Program-made: the position numbers and the translations under genes
In this document: positions 17,013 through 24,101 of the stretch, one piece after another
Numbering within the stretch: the first letter of the stretch is position 1
Layout of the letters: every line of letters begins with the position of its first letter
Assembly: GCF_019431375.1 (NCBI RefSeq)
Contig: NZ_CP080267.1
Location: 434,001-498,000, forward strand
Length of the DNA: 64,000 nt
DNA from: Alcanivorax sp.
GTDB taxonomy: Bacteria; Pseudomonadota; Gammaproteobacteria; Pseudomonadales; Alcanivoracaceae
Direction of reading: 5' to 3'
Notes under the pieces: model-generated
The model's input: the letters and a program-made list of their open reading frames with translations, nothing else
Told to the model about the DNA's origin: nothing
Databases searched by the model: none

Positions 17013-17142
17013 GGCGTTACCTGATTATTATTCCGTTTGTTGAGTTGATTCGCAGGCTGTCTCAGCGCAGTATTTTGGCAACCTGATTGCGAATAAATCT
17101 TGTCGCGATATTCAATAATGATCACAACCAACAGGAAGCATC

Positions 17143-17409
17143 ATGACCGATACTGCCCGTTTTGAACAAGCCCAAAAGGATGTGAAAACCCTGGATCGCA
17201 AACCCGGCAACGATGATCTGCTGTTTCTCTACGCCCATTTCAAGCAGGGCAGTGCCGGTGATGTCAGTGGCAAGCGGCCAGGGATGCTGGATATGGTGGG
17301 CCGTGCCAAATACGATGCCTGGGCCAAGCTCAAGGGCATGTCTGCGGATGACGCCAAGCAGAAGTACATCGACAAGGTGGACAGCCTGCTGAAAAGCCAT
17401 AAGGGCTGA
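17143..17409 (+). CDS. Acyl-CoA-binding protein (ACBP)
   Basis: 88 residues, the standard length of this four-helix cytosolic protein that binds medium- and long-chain acyl-CoA. The ligand residues known for ACBP are all present: Y30, K34, K56 and Y75, within LYAHFKQGSAGD, RPGMLDMVGRAKYDAW and KYIDKV. ACBP is ubiquitous in eukaryotes but patchy in bacteria. AGGAAGC precedes the ATG. Neighbours on both sides are on the opposite strand, so it is a single-gene unit. It probably buffers acyl-CoA in a cell specialised in fatty acids. Confidence 0.93.
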   Translation: MTDTARFEQAQKDVKTLDRKPGNDDLLFLYAHFKQGSAGDVSGKRPGMLDMVGRAKYDAWAKLKGMSADDAKQKYIDKVDSLLKSHKG

Positions 17410-17417
17410 CCGACCGT

Positions 17418-18581
17418 TCAACCCCTGGCCTGCAGCAGCTGGGCCTTGCCCAGCTGCGCTTCCCCGGCCAGGTTGCGATAGAACCGTTGCAGCTCGGGTA
17501 ACTGGGCTTTCAAGGCCTGGCGCACCTGCTGCCGGGCATCCTCAATCTCCGTTTCCACCCGTTGTTTGTTCGTCTGCATCTGCCTCTTACGTTCTTCCAG
17601 TTCCGGGGGCAGGGCCGTGCTGCCCAGCCTTTGCAGCCGTTCGTTGATACGTTGTAGCCGATCCCGCGCCTCAGTCAGGCGGACCTGGAAGTCTTCCGCA
17701 TTCGGGGCATTAGCCAGCACCCGTTGCAGGTCAGCGATTTCCTGTTCGGTGGCGGCTTTTTCCCGTCGTGCTGCAGTGCGAAAAGCACCATTGGAGAGAT
17801 CCCTGGCAGTGGCATGCTGAATGGCGTTATGGAGTGTTTTTTCCTGCTCGTGAAGACACTTGCGCACATTGCTGGCGTTGATCAGCTTGCGGGTGGCATC
17901 CAGCACCTGGCTGTCCCTGTCACGAACCATGGCCAGAACGAGTTGATCCATCACTGTGGTGCTGTTTCCGGCAACGCTGTTGGTTAGCGAGCGGTAGAGC
18001 CGGTCGGGGTCATCCGCCAAGGTTTGTAATGCCTTCATGTTTTCGGCCACTTTATTCAGGGCCAGGTTATAGACTGGCAGGGCCTGTTCCATGGCTCCCT
18101 GTTTACGCCAGTCATCGCCGGCCAGGACCAGCCCGGAAACGGCCCTGGGATTGCCGGGAAAACGGGCAGCGATGCGCACGAACCAGGTCCGGGCCCGTTG
18201 CCGGTCTCCGTCCCGGCGGTAGCTCTCTGCCAGTAACAGGGCGGCATCCACGGCGGCGGGACTGTTTTGTTCCACCTGGCTCAATTGCTGGCGGGCGAAA
18301 TCGGTATCGCCATCACGCAGTGCCATGGCGGCCAGACGCAGGCGGGCATAGTTGCCGAGAATGGGTTTGTTGATGCTGCCAGCCTGGTCGTTGTAGCGGA
18401 TCAGGCCGGGGGTATGGCTGTTGCTGGCATGGGCTCCCAGAACCTCAAGTAATTGCTGGTCACGGGTAGAGAGCACCAGAGTATGCGAGGTATCAGCCCG
18501 GCAGTCTGCAGCAGCGGCTTGCAGGGTTGGGGGCACCAGCGTGCCTAGAAGAAAGGAAACGGCCAGGGTGATTGCTCTCAT
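17418..18581 (-). CDS. Exported protein with TPR-like repeats and C-terminal coiled coil
   Basis: 387 residues with a cleavable signal peptide (1-23, cleavage near LQAAA). Alpha-helical repeats between about 75 and 190 (ARLRLAAMALRDGDTDFARQ, then AALLLAESYRRDGDRQRART and LVLAGDDWRKQGAMEQALPVY) have TPR spacing. A long Gln/Arg/Glu-rich coiled coil runs from about 270 to 365. Two cysteines (C27, C243) may form a disulphide. I do not recognise the family. The layout suggests a periplasmic scaffold or envelope-complex protein. It is convergent with the ACBP gene, with only 8 bases between the ends. Confidence 0.65.
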   Translation of the reverse strand: MRAITLAVSFLLGTLVPPTLQAAAADCRADTSHTLVLSTRDQQLLEVLGAHASNSHTPGLIRYNDQAGSINKPILGNYARLRLAAMALRDGDTDFARQQLSQVEQNSPAAVDAALLLAESYRRDGDRQRARTWFVRIAARFPGNPRAVSGLVLAGDDWRKQGAMEQALPVYNLALNKVAENMKALQTLADDPDRLYRSLTNSVAGNSTTVMDQLVLAMVRDRDSQVLDATRKLINASNVRKCLHEQEKTLHNAIQHATARDLSNGAFRTAARREKAATEQEIADLQRVLANAPNAEDFQVRLTEARDRLQRINERLQRLGSTALPPELEERKRQMQTNKQRVETEIEDARQQVRQALKAQLPELQRFYRNLAGEAQLGKAQLLQARG

Positions 18582-18832
18582 TGTCCCATCGTTTTGTTAT
18601 TGGTTATCAGGGCTGAACAGTCATGCAAAACCGGTAACGGTTATTGCGATGGCAGTACAAATTATAAACGGTGCCTGCCAGAGGTAAATGGTGCGCCAAC
18701 TGCGGGTGGAGAGAAGGAACTGGGTCACACGGCGGTACACAAATTTATGCACCTCAAGCGAGGTGCCCGCCAGTATTGCGGAAAGCGGTAAGTGTTGGTG
18801 GAGTCTTGCGGGCAAGACTCCACCGGTAAGGA
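18582..18832. other. Intergenic region with a REP-like hairpin
   Basis: 251 bases between two minus-strand genes. It holds an AT-rich stretch near 18650-18670 that may contain the promoter of the TPR gene, and the hairpin at 18797-18824. No open frame of interest was seen. Confidence 0.4.
18797..18824. repeat. REP-like hairpin
   Basis: GGTGGAGTCTTGC and GCAAGACTCCACC form a perfect stem with almost no loop. The core TGGAG(N)CTTGC...GCAAG(N)CTCCA resembles the family A elements at 2.5 and 4.8 kb. There is no T tract on either side. Confidence 0.65.
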
Positions 18833-19453
18833 TCAAAAGGCCCGAAAGTTGGCGGCAATGATACCAATCACCACGATGGCCACCAGCAAACCAATCACCA
18901 TGAGGACAGTGGCAATGATGCCCAGCACCTTGCCGGCGGTGGTCATGCCTTCTCCCGACGGGTCCATGTTACCGCCGGCCATGCTTTTTAGGTCCTTGCT
19001 GCCCAGTATCCAGGCAACCACGCCCAGTGGTGCAAACAGCAGGATGCCGAGCAGGCCGAAGGTGAGTACCAGGCCGCCTCGGTGGGCCGGGAGATTGCTG
19101 CCGGGGGTGGGCGCTTCCTGTGAGCGAGGCGGGGCGCTGACAGCCTTGCGGCCGGCAAAGGCAGCAAACAGCAGCAGGCCGCTGATGGCCAGATAGAACA
19201 GGTTGTAGGCGGCGGTTGCGATGATTGAATAGGTATCTGAGCTGATCACGTCATCAAACATCCATTCCAGCAAGACGAGCTGGTTGAAGATGATCCAGCC
19301 GTTCTGCAGCAGGGTAAGCAGACCGGCGATCATCACGAGCATGGCCGCCGTACGGGCGCGCTGCATGAATATGCCGGCCAGCACAAAGGCGGTAATGGCT
19401 ACCAGGGTGCCGGGAGCGATGGCGGGAATCAGGGCGAGAAGATTAGGTCCCAT
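18833..19453 (-). CDS. Integral membrane protein with C-terminal DUF4190-like segment
   Basis: 206 residues with about five hydrophobic helices. The C-terminal half (RGGLVLTFGLLGILLFAPLG, then VAWILGSKDLKSM, then AGKVLGIIATVLM) matches the small two-helix DUF4190 module in which a hydrophobic hairpin flanks a GxxDL turn. The N-terminal half has three hydrophobic segments (about 11-30, 35-56, 78-98). The linker between them is polar and Pro-rich (about 105-125). No function is known. AAAGGATATCTT precedes the ATG. Confidence 0.68.
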   Translation of the reverse strand: MGPNLLALIPAIAPGTLVAITAFVLAGIFMQRARTAAMLVMIAGLLTLLQNGWIIFNQLVLLEWMFDDVISSDTYSIIATAAYNLFYLAISGLLLFAAFAGRKAVSAPPRSQEAPTPGSNLPAHRGGLVLTFGLLGILLFAPLGVVAWILGSKDLKSMAGGNMDPSGEGMTTAGKVLGIIATVLMVIGLLVAIVVIGIIAANFRAF

Positions 19454-19483
19454 AAGATATCCTTTTCGTTGGGAGTGATGGAA

Positions 19484-20443
19484 TTAAGGGTGAGGGGAAA
19501 CCCGTGACAGCGACTGCTTGAGCAGGCTTCTCACCGCCCGCCAGCGATTGACCAGCAGCGACAGGAAAATCAGCGCGCAACCGGCCAGTTGCATCAGCGT
19601 CATTTGCTCGCCGAACCAGGCTGCCGCCATCAGGGCGGTCCACATGGGTTCCAGCACCATGATGACAACGCCGTGGCTGTGCAGCGACAGACTTTGCGCA
19701 TAGGTTTGCACAAGAAAACGCAGGGCGGTGCCCACGGTGGCGCTGAGTACCACCCAGATTGCCAGCTCTAAGGTGGCATTTGCGGCTGCCTCGCCCCAGG
19801 GCTCCAGGAGGGCGGACAGGATGCCCGTGAGCACACCGACCACGGCCAGCACCACCGTGGTCAGCGCCAGGGCGGGAATGCGTGGGTGCTCAATGGATTT
19901 GCCGCTGCGGTCTGTGGTGGAAATGGTGTTGGCGGCCCGGGTGTTGAGGTTGAAATAGAGAGCGAAGATGGTAGCCGCTGCCACAAAGAACAGTTGCCCG
20001 GCTTCCAGGTGCAGCCCCTGCTCCAGGGACAAAAGGGCCAGACCCGCAGCCGCCACCGGCAGGGCCAGCCAGGTACTGCCGGGCACCGGTTCGGCAAAGA
20101 TCAGCCGGCCAATCACCGGCACCAGCACCACGCCAAGACTGGTAAGGAAGGCGCCTTCGCCCACGTGCTCGGCCATGGCCAGCCCCATGACCCAGCAGCT
20201 CATGGCGATGCCGAAAACCGTGCCCACGCGGACACAGCGGAGCAGCTGCTGGCGGCTCAGGCGGCGCAATTGGCGATGGGCGACCAGGGCTAGCAGGCTT
20301 GCTGCCAGCAGGAAGCGCAACGACATAAACAGCAGCGGTGGCATGGCCAGCACCGCTTCTCGCGAGAACATCCAGCTGATGGCGGCCAGCAGGGTGACCA
20401 CCAGAAGCAACAGGTCGGCTTTATGGGCTTGGCTAACAGGCAC
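19484..20443 (-). CDS. EamA/DMT superfamily transporter
   Basis: 319 residues from the GTG at 20443; the open frame extends to an ATG at 20521, and neither start has a strong ribosome binding site, so the start is uncertain by 26 codons. About ten hydrophobic helices are arranged as two EamA repeats (RFLLAASLLALVA in the first half; VIMVLEPMWTALMAAAWFGE in the second). The charged loop near the middle (about 175-195) separates the halves. Family members export amino acids, metabolites or drugs; the substrate is unknown. Confidence 0.85.
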   Translation of the reverse strand: MPVSQAHKADLLLLVVTLLAAISWMFSREAVLAMPPLLFMSLRFLLAASLLALVAHRQLRRLSRQQLLRCVRVGTVFGIAMSCWVMGLAMAEHVGEGAFLTSLGVVLVPVIGRLIFAEPVPGSTWLALPVAAAGLALLSLEQGLHLEAGQLFFVAAATIFALYFNLNTRAANTISTTDRSGKSIEHPRIPALALTTVVLAVVGVLTGILSALLEPWGEAAANATLELAIWVVLSATVGTALRFLVQTYAQSLSLHSHGVVIMVLEPMWTALMAAAWFGEQMTLMQLAGCALIFLSLLVNRWRAVRSLLKQSLSRVSPHP

Positions 20444-20700
20444 TGAACAGGATTCGCATAGGAAAAGAGCTGGCGATGGTAGCACAGCCCCGGTGCCGGG
20501 TAACGACTGTTCAGGCGACATCTATCAGGTCAAAGTGGACAACATTATTCCGCGCCAGGGAGTGATTCATGGTGAAGGTGAAAGTGATTCTGCTGAATTG
20601 CTCGTCAGTGCAGGAGCGAGCTTAAGGGGCTTGGCTCGGGAACGATTGATGAGATAGCGGGGTAATGGTATGGCGCGTAGTGTTGAGTGTTGAGGTAACA

Positions 20701-21453
20701 ATGTTTGCAGCCTGGCGAAACTGGCGCGACAAGCGCCGGGTCAAGAAGATGGGATATACCGCGGCAGAGTGGGAAGCGGCGGTGGCCGACTGGCCGGTGT
20801 TGCAGCGCTACCAGGAGGAGCAGCGGGCCCGATTGCGGGATCTGAGCTTTCGCTTTCTGGCCCGCAAGAGTATCGCTCCGGGTTCCGGGTTCGTCATTAC
20901 CGACGCCATGTGTTTACGCATTGCCACCATGGCCTGTGTGCCGATTCTGGAGCTGGGGCTGGATTGGTATGAGGGCTGGTATACGGTGATTCTGTATGAA
21001 GACGATTTCATTCCCAATCGGCCCTGGCAGAGTGAAGATGGTGTGGTGCACGCCAGTGGTCCGGTGCTGGCCGGTGAGGCCTGGCATCAGGGCCCGGTGA
21101 TACTGTCATGGCAATCGGTGTTGGCAGCCGGGCAGGGCAGTAATGTGGTGATCCACGAGATGAGCCACAAACTGGATATGCGCCGCAATGGGGCCAATGG
21201 TGCTCCGCCACTGCATCCGGGGATGAATCCGCGCCAGTGGCACGATACCTTCACGGCGGCCTGGGATCGTTTGTTCGATGATTATGAGCAGCACCGGCCC
21301 CTGTCTATTGATCCTTACGCACTGACCGGCCCGGGGGAGTTCTTTGCGGTTTGCAGTGAAGCCTTTTTTGAGACGCCGGACTCGCTGCATCGGGAGTGGC
21401 CGGATCTTTACCGGCTGCTGGCGCAGTTTTACCGACAAGGAGAACAGCCATGA
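20701..21453 (+). CDS. mtfA: Zinc-dependent peptidase MtfA (M90 family)
   Basis: 250 residues. The gluzincin motif HEMSH is at H152-E153-H156, and the third region GEFFAVCSEAFFE near 220 supplies the downstream Glu ligand. MtfA of E. coli is a cytosolic aminopeptidase that binds the repressor Mlc and so affects the glucose phosphotransferase system; whether that role applies here is unknown. The ATG at 20701 has TTGAGG upstream and was preferred over an upstream in-frame codon. The end overlaps the next gene by 4 bases (ATGA), indicating an operon of two. Confidence 0.88.
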   Translation: MFAAWRNWRDKRRVKKMGYTAAEWEAAVADWPVLQRYQEEQRARLRDLSFRFLARKSIAPGSGFVITDAMCLRIATMACVPILELGLDWYEGWYTVILYEDDFIPNRPWQSEDGVVHASGPVLAGEAWHQGPVILSWQSVLAAGQGSNVVIHEMSHKLDMRRNGANGAPPLHPGMNPRQWHDTFTAAWDRLFDDYEQHRPLSIDPYALTGPGEFFAVCSEAFFETPDSLHREWPDLYRLLAQFYRQGEQP

Positions 21454-21758
21454 AGTTTATCTTCGAAGTTCGGGTGAAACCGGGCTTTACCGTGGAGGAA
21501 TATGCCCAGGGCTGGGTGGAAGCCAGTGAAATCATCCAGCAGACACCGGGCGCTCGTGGCACCTACCTGCACCGCAAGATCGGCCACCCGGACACGGTAC
21601 TGGCCATTGCCCATTGGGACAGCAAGGCCCATCGGGATGCCAAGGACGACAGCCGCAGTGAAAAGGTAAAGGCAATTCTGGCGAAGCACGCCAAGGTGTG
21701 CGAGGTCACGGTGATCGGGGAGTTTGACGAGCCGGAATGGCAAGTGCTGCCGCAATAG
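21450..21758 (+). CDS. Small ferredoxin-like fold (ABM/EthD-type) protein
   Basis: 102 residues. The KFIFEVRVKPGFTVEEYAQGW start and TYLHRKIGHPDTVLAIAHWDSKAHRDA centre are typical of dimeric alpha/beta-barrel proteins (antibiotic biosynthesis monooxygenase or related families). No catalytic residue set can be assigned. AAGGAGA sits before the ATG, which overlaps the mtfA stop codon. Confidence 0.6.
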   Translation: MKFIFEVRVKPGFTVEEYAQGWVEASEIIQQTPGARGTYLHRKIGHPDTVLAIAHWDSKAHRDAKDDSRSEKVKAILAKHAKVCEVTVIGEFDEPEWQVLPQ

Positions 21759-21901
21759 GCCAGCCTGCCGTTGCTCGTCGGCCGGCACGTTTAAAGCGAA
21801 GCGGAACGCCTGCAGCGGCATTGTCGATGGCACGGATCGCGCCGCCAGCGACGCTCCTGTAACGGGACGTTCGTAGATGTTCCTGGGAATGGGGCGGAAA
21901 C

Positions 21902-21925
21902 AAAAGAGCCGCCTGGCGGCGGCTC
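21902..21925 (-). terminator. Terminator after minE
   Basis: On the minus strand GAGCCGCC-GCCA-GGCGGCTC is followed by TTTTGTTTC. It starts 12 bases after the minE stop codon. Confidence 0.8.
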
Positions 21926-21936
21926 CTGGTGCCAGC

Positions 21937-22206
21937 TCAGTACTGCTGCTGGGCTTCTTCTTCCGGCAGGGTGATGTTCAGCTCGAGAATTTCACAGCCG
22001 GACTCGCGGTCGAGTTGAATGTTGACCGCATCCTGATCCACAGGGACGTATTTTCGGACTACCTGCAGCAACTCTTCTTGTAGTTGCGGCAAGTAATCCG
22101 GGCCACCGCGGGTGGAGCGTTCGCGGGCCACAATGATCTGCAGGCGTTCCTTGGCCACTGATGCGGAACTCTGCTTCTTGGGAAGCAGGTAACTGAAGAT
22201 GCTCAT
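21937..22206 (-). CDS. minE: Cell division topological specificity factor MinE
   Basis: 89 residues: the N-terminal MinD-contact/membrane-targeting region (MSIFSYLLPKKQSSASVAKE; RLQIIVARERS) and the C-terminal dimerisation domain (YLPQLQEELLQVVRKY, then ILELNITLPEE). It stimulates MinD ATPase and drives Min oscillation so that division occurs at midcell. Last gene of minCDE; only 3 bases separate it from minD. Confidence 0.96.
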   Translation of the reverse strand: MSIFSYLLPKKQSSASVAKERLQIIVARERSTRGGPDYLPQLQEELLQVVRKYVPVDQDAVNIQLDRESGCEILELNITLPEEEAQQQY

Positions 22207-22209
22207 CCC

Positions 22210-23025
22210 TTAGCCTCCAAAAAGACGGCCGAACAGACCTTTCTTGTTAACGTTGACGAAACGATGGGGCAGCTGGTCGCCCAGGAAGCGGGCTACCGCA
22301 TCGCTGTACGCCTGACCGGCATCGGAATCGATATCAAGGATCACCGGGCTGCCGGCGTTACTGGCGTTCAGTACCGCCTGGGATTCGGGAATCACGCCGA
22401 GCAATTCGATAGCGAGAATTTCCTGCACATCCTCAACGGACAGCATCTGACCATTCTCCACGCGCTCCGGGGAGTAGCGGGTGAGCAGCAGGCGGGCGGG
22501 GATATCTCCTTCACCTTGCTCAGCATGGCGAGTCTTGCTGGCCAGAATGCCGATGATGCGGTCGGAGTCACGCACACTGGAGACTTCCGGGTTGGTCACA
22601 ACGACTGCCTCGTCGGCGAAGTAGGCGGCCATCAGGGCGCCTTTCTCGATACCGGCAGGGCTGTCGCAGATGATGTAGTCCATCTTCATGTCATCGCGCA
22701 GGGCGTTGAGTACGCCTTCCACCCCTTCGGTGGTGAGGGCGTCCTTGTCGCGGGTCTGGGACGCGGGAAGGATGAACAGGTTGTCCACCTTCTTGTCCTT
22801 GATCAGCGCCTGTTTGATGTTGGCATCGCCACTGATCACATTGACCAGGTCATAGACCACGCGGCGCTCACAGCCCATGATCAGGTCCAGATTGCGCAGG
22901 CCCACATCAAAATCAATCACGGTGGTTTTGAAACCGCGCAGGGCAAGGCCGGTGGCCAGCGCTGCACTGGTGGTGGTTTTGCCGACGCCACCCTTGCCGG
23001 ATGTCACGACCACAATCTTCGTCAC
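22210..23025 (-). CDS. minD: Septum site-determining ATPase MinD
   Basis: 271 residues. The deviant Walker A motif GKGGVGKTT is at 10-18, with K11 and K16. Switch regions are VIDFDVGLRNLDL near 38-50 and IICDSPAGIEKGA near 117-129. The C-terminal amphipathic membrane-targeting helix is NKKGLFGRLFGG. It binds the membrane with ATP, recruits MinC and is displaced by MinE. Second gene of minCDE. Confidence 0.98.
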   Translation of the reverse strand: MTKIVVVTSGKGGVGKTTTSAALATGLALRGFKTTVIDFDVGLRNLDLIMGCERRVVYDLVNVISGDANIKQALIKDKKVDNLFILPASQTRDKDALTTEGVEGVLNALRDDMKMDYIICDSPAGIEKGALMAAYFADEAVVVTNPEVSSVRDSDRIIGILASKTRHAEQGEGDIPARLLLTRYSPERVENGQMLSVEDVQEILAIELLGVIPESQAVLNASNAGSPVILDIDSDAGQAYSDAVARFLGDQLPHRFVNVNKKGLFGRLFGG

Positions 23026-23065
23026 GCTCTTCTCCTTACCTTCGTCTTTCCGTGGCGCCTGCTAA

Positions 23066-23797
23066 CTAGCTCAGCGCGGTAAATTGCATGGCGTCACCTT
23101 CCAGGGACAGATACACAGCCCGGTTACGGTGCGCTTCGGGCAGATCTTCGGCTACCCGGTAATGGCCGGCAATGGATACCAGTTCGGCATTCAGTTGCTG
23201 GCAGAAAATACGTGCGCTGCTGTCGCCCCGGACGCCAGCCAGGGCGCGGCCACGCAGTTTGCTGTAAACATGGATATTGCCTTCCGCCATCAGCTCGGCC
23301 CCCGTGCTGACCGGGGCCAGCACAATCAGATCGCCACGGCTGTAGACCTGCTGACCGGAGCGCACTGGCTGGTCCACCACCAACGTCTCAATGCGTTGGG
23401 TGGCGGTGGGGACTTTCTCCGCTTCCTCCTGCGGAGCGGGGGCCGGTTCACTGCGCCGGGGCACATCACGGCCACCGGACAGGCTCAGGGTGCCGAGTCC
23501 CAGCATGGCGGCAGTATCACTATCGATGCCAGTGGTGCGGGCCAGGGCCACCAGGTTCACCCCCAGGCTGCGCAGCGTGTCCACGGCGGCCATCAGGGCC
23601 ACCGGGTCGACGTCCAGGTCCTGGCTCACGTCAATCACCACCGGGGCTTCCTGAAGCCATTCGGCAGCATCTTCCAGCCGTTGGCTGACTTCCTGGTGCA
23701 ACAGGTTGGCATCCAGATTTTTCAGTTGAAGGACCGTCATCATCAACATGCGGCCCTTGAATTCTAGAACGGTATTTTCTTCGACGACTGCTGTCAT
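23066..23797 (-). CDS. minC: Septum site-determining protein MinC
   Basis: 243 residues when started at the ATG at 23797 (MTAVVEENTVLEFKGRML); the longer open frame upstream is not supported by the family. The N-terminal FtsZ-inhibiting domain is at about 1-115. A Pro/Glu/Ala linker (120-140) follows, then a C-terminal beta-helical MinD-binding domain (VRSGQQVYSRGDLIVLAPV, then GAELMAEGNIHVYSKLRGRA, then AGHYRVAEDL). It blocks FtsZ ring assembly away from midcell. It lies 40 bases upstream of minD. Confidence 0.96.
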   Translation of the reverse strand: MTAVVEENTVLEFKGRMLMMTVLQLKNLDANLLHQEVSQRLEDAAEWLQEAPVVIDVSQDLDVDPVALMAAVDTLRSLGVNLVALARTTGIDSDTAAMLGLGTLSLSGGRDVPRRSEPAPAPQEEAEKVPTATQRIETLVVDQPVRSGQQVYSRGDLIVLAPVSTGAELMAEGNIHVYSKLRGRALAGVRGDSSARIFCQQLNAELVSIAGHYRVAEDLPEAHRNRAVYLSLEGDAMQFTALS

Positions 23798-24101
23798 TGC
23801 TGACCTGTTGTCCGTGGGGCGAAAGGGCGCCAGGCCCGGTGGGGCGTAATTTTGGCAAAGCCTAGACGAAAGCGGCGAGCCGTAAAAGCGCCAAAAGGGT
23901 GATATCAATGTTAAATCTGCGTGATAACCCGGTGACAGCGTAATAACTGCTGAAAAAAACAGCATTTTCTCTTCTGGCCCGGCTTTGTGGCTTTTTGTGA
24001 AACTGTGGACCGGTTGGCGTTGGAAGGCTTTCAGACAGAAAAGGGATAGTGGCAGAAGGGGAACGCGGAGGGGCATTTCTGCCTCCTCCGCCTGGTTGGA
24101 T
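23798..24101. other. Intergenic region between minC and fadE
   Basis: 304 bases. It must contain the minCDE promoter (minus strand) and the end of the fadE transcript. GCGGAGG (24065-24071) and CCTCCGC (24085-24091) can form a hairpin 10 bases past the fadE stop, but without a T run. No gene seen. Confidence 0.4.

Noticed and set aside
23798..24076. Extension of MinC by 93 N-terminal residues
   Set aside because: The extra sequence is not MinC-like and the ATG at 23797 gives the normal 243-residue protein.
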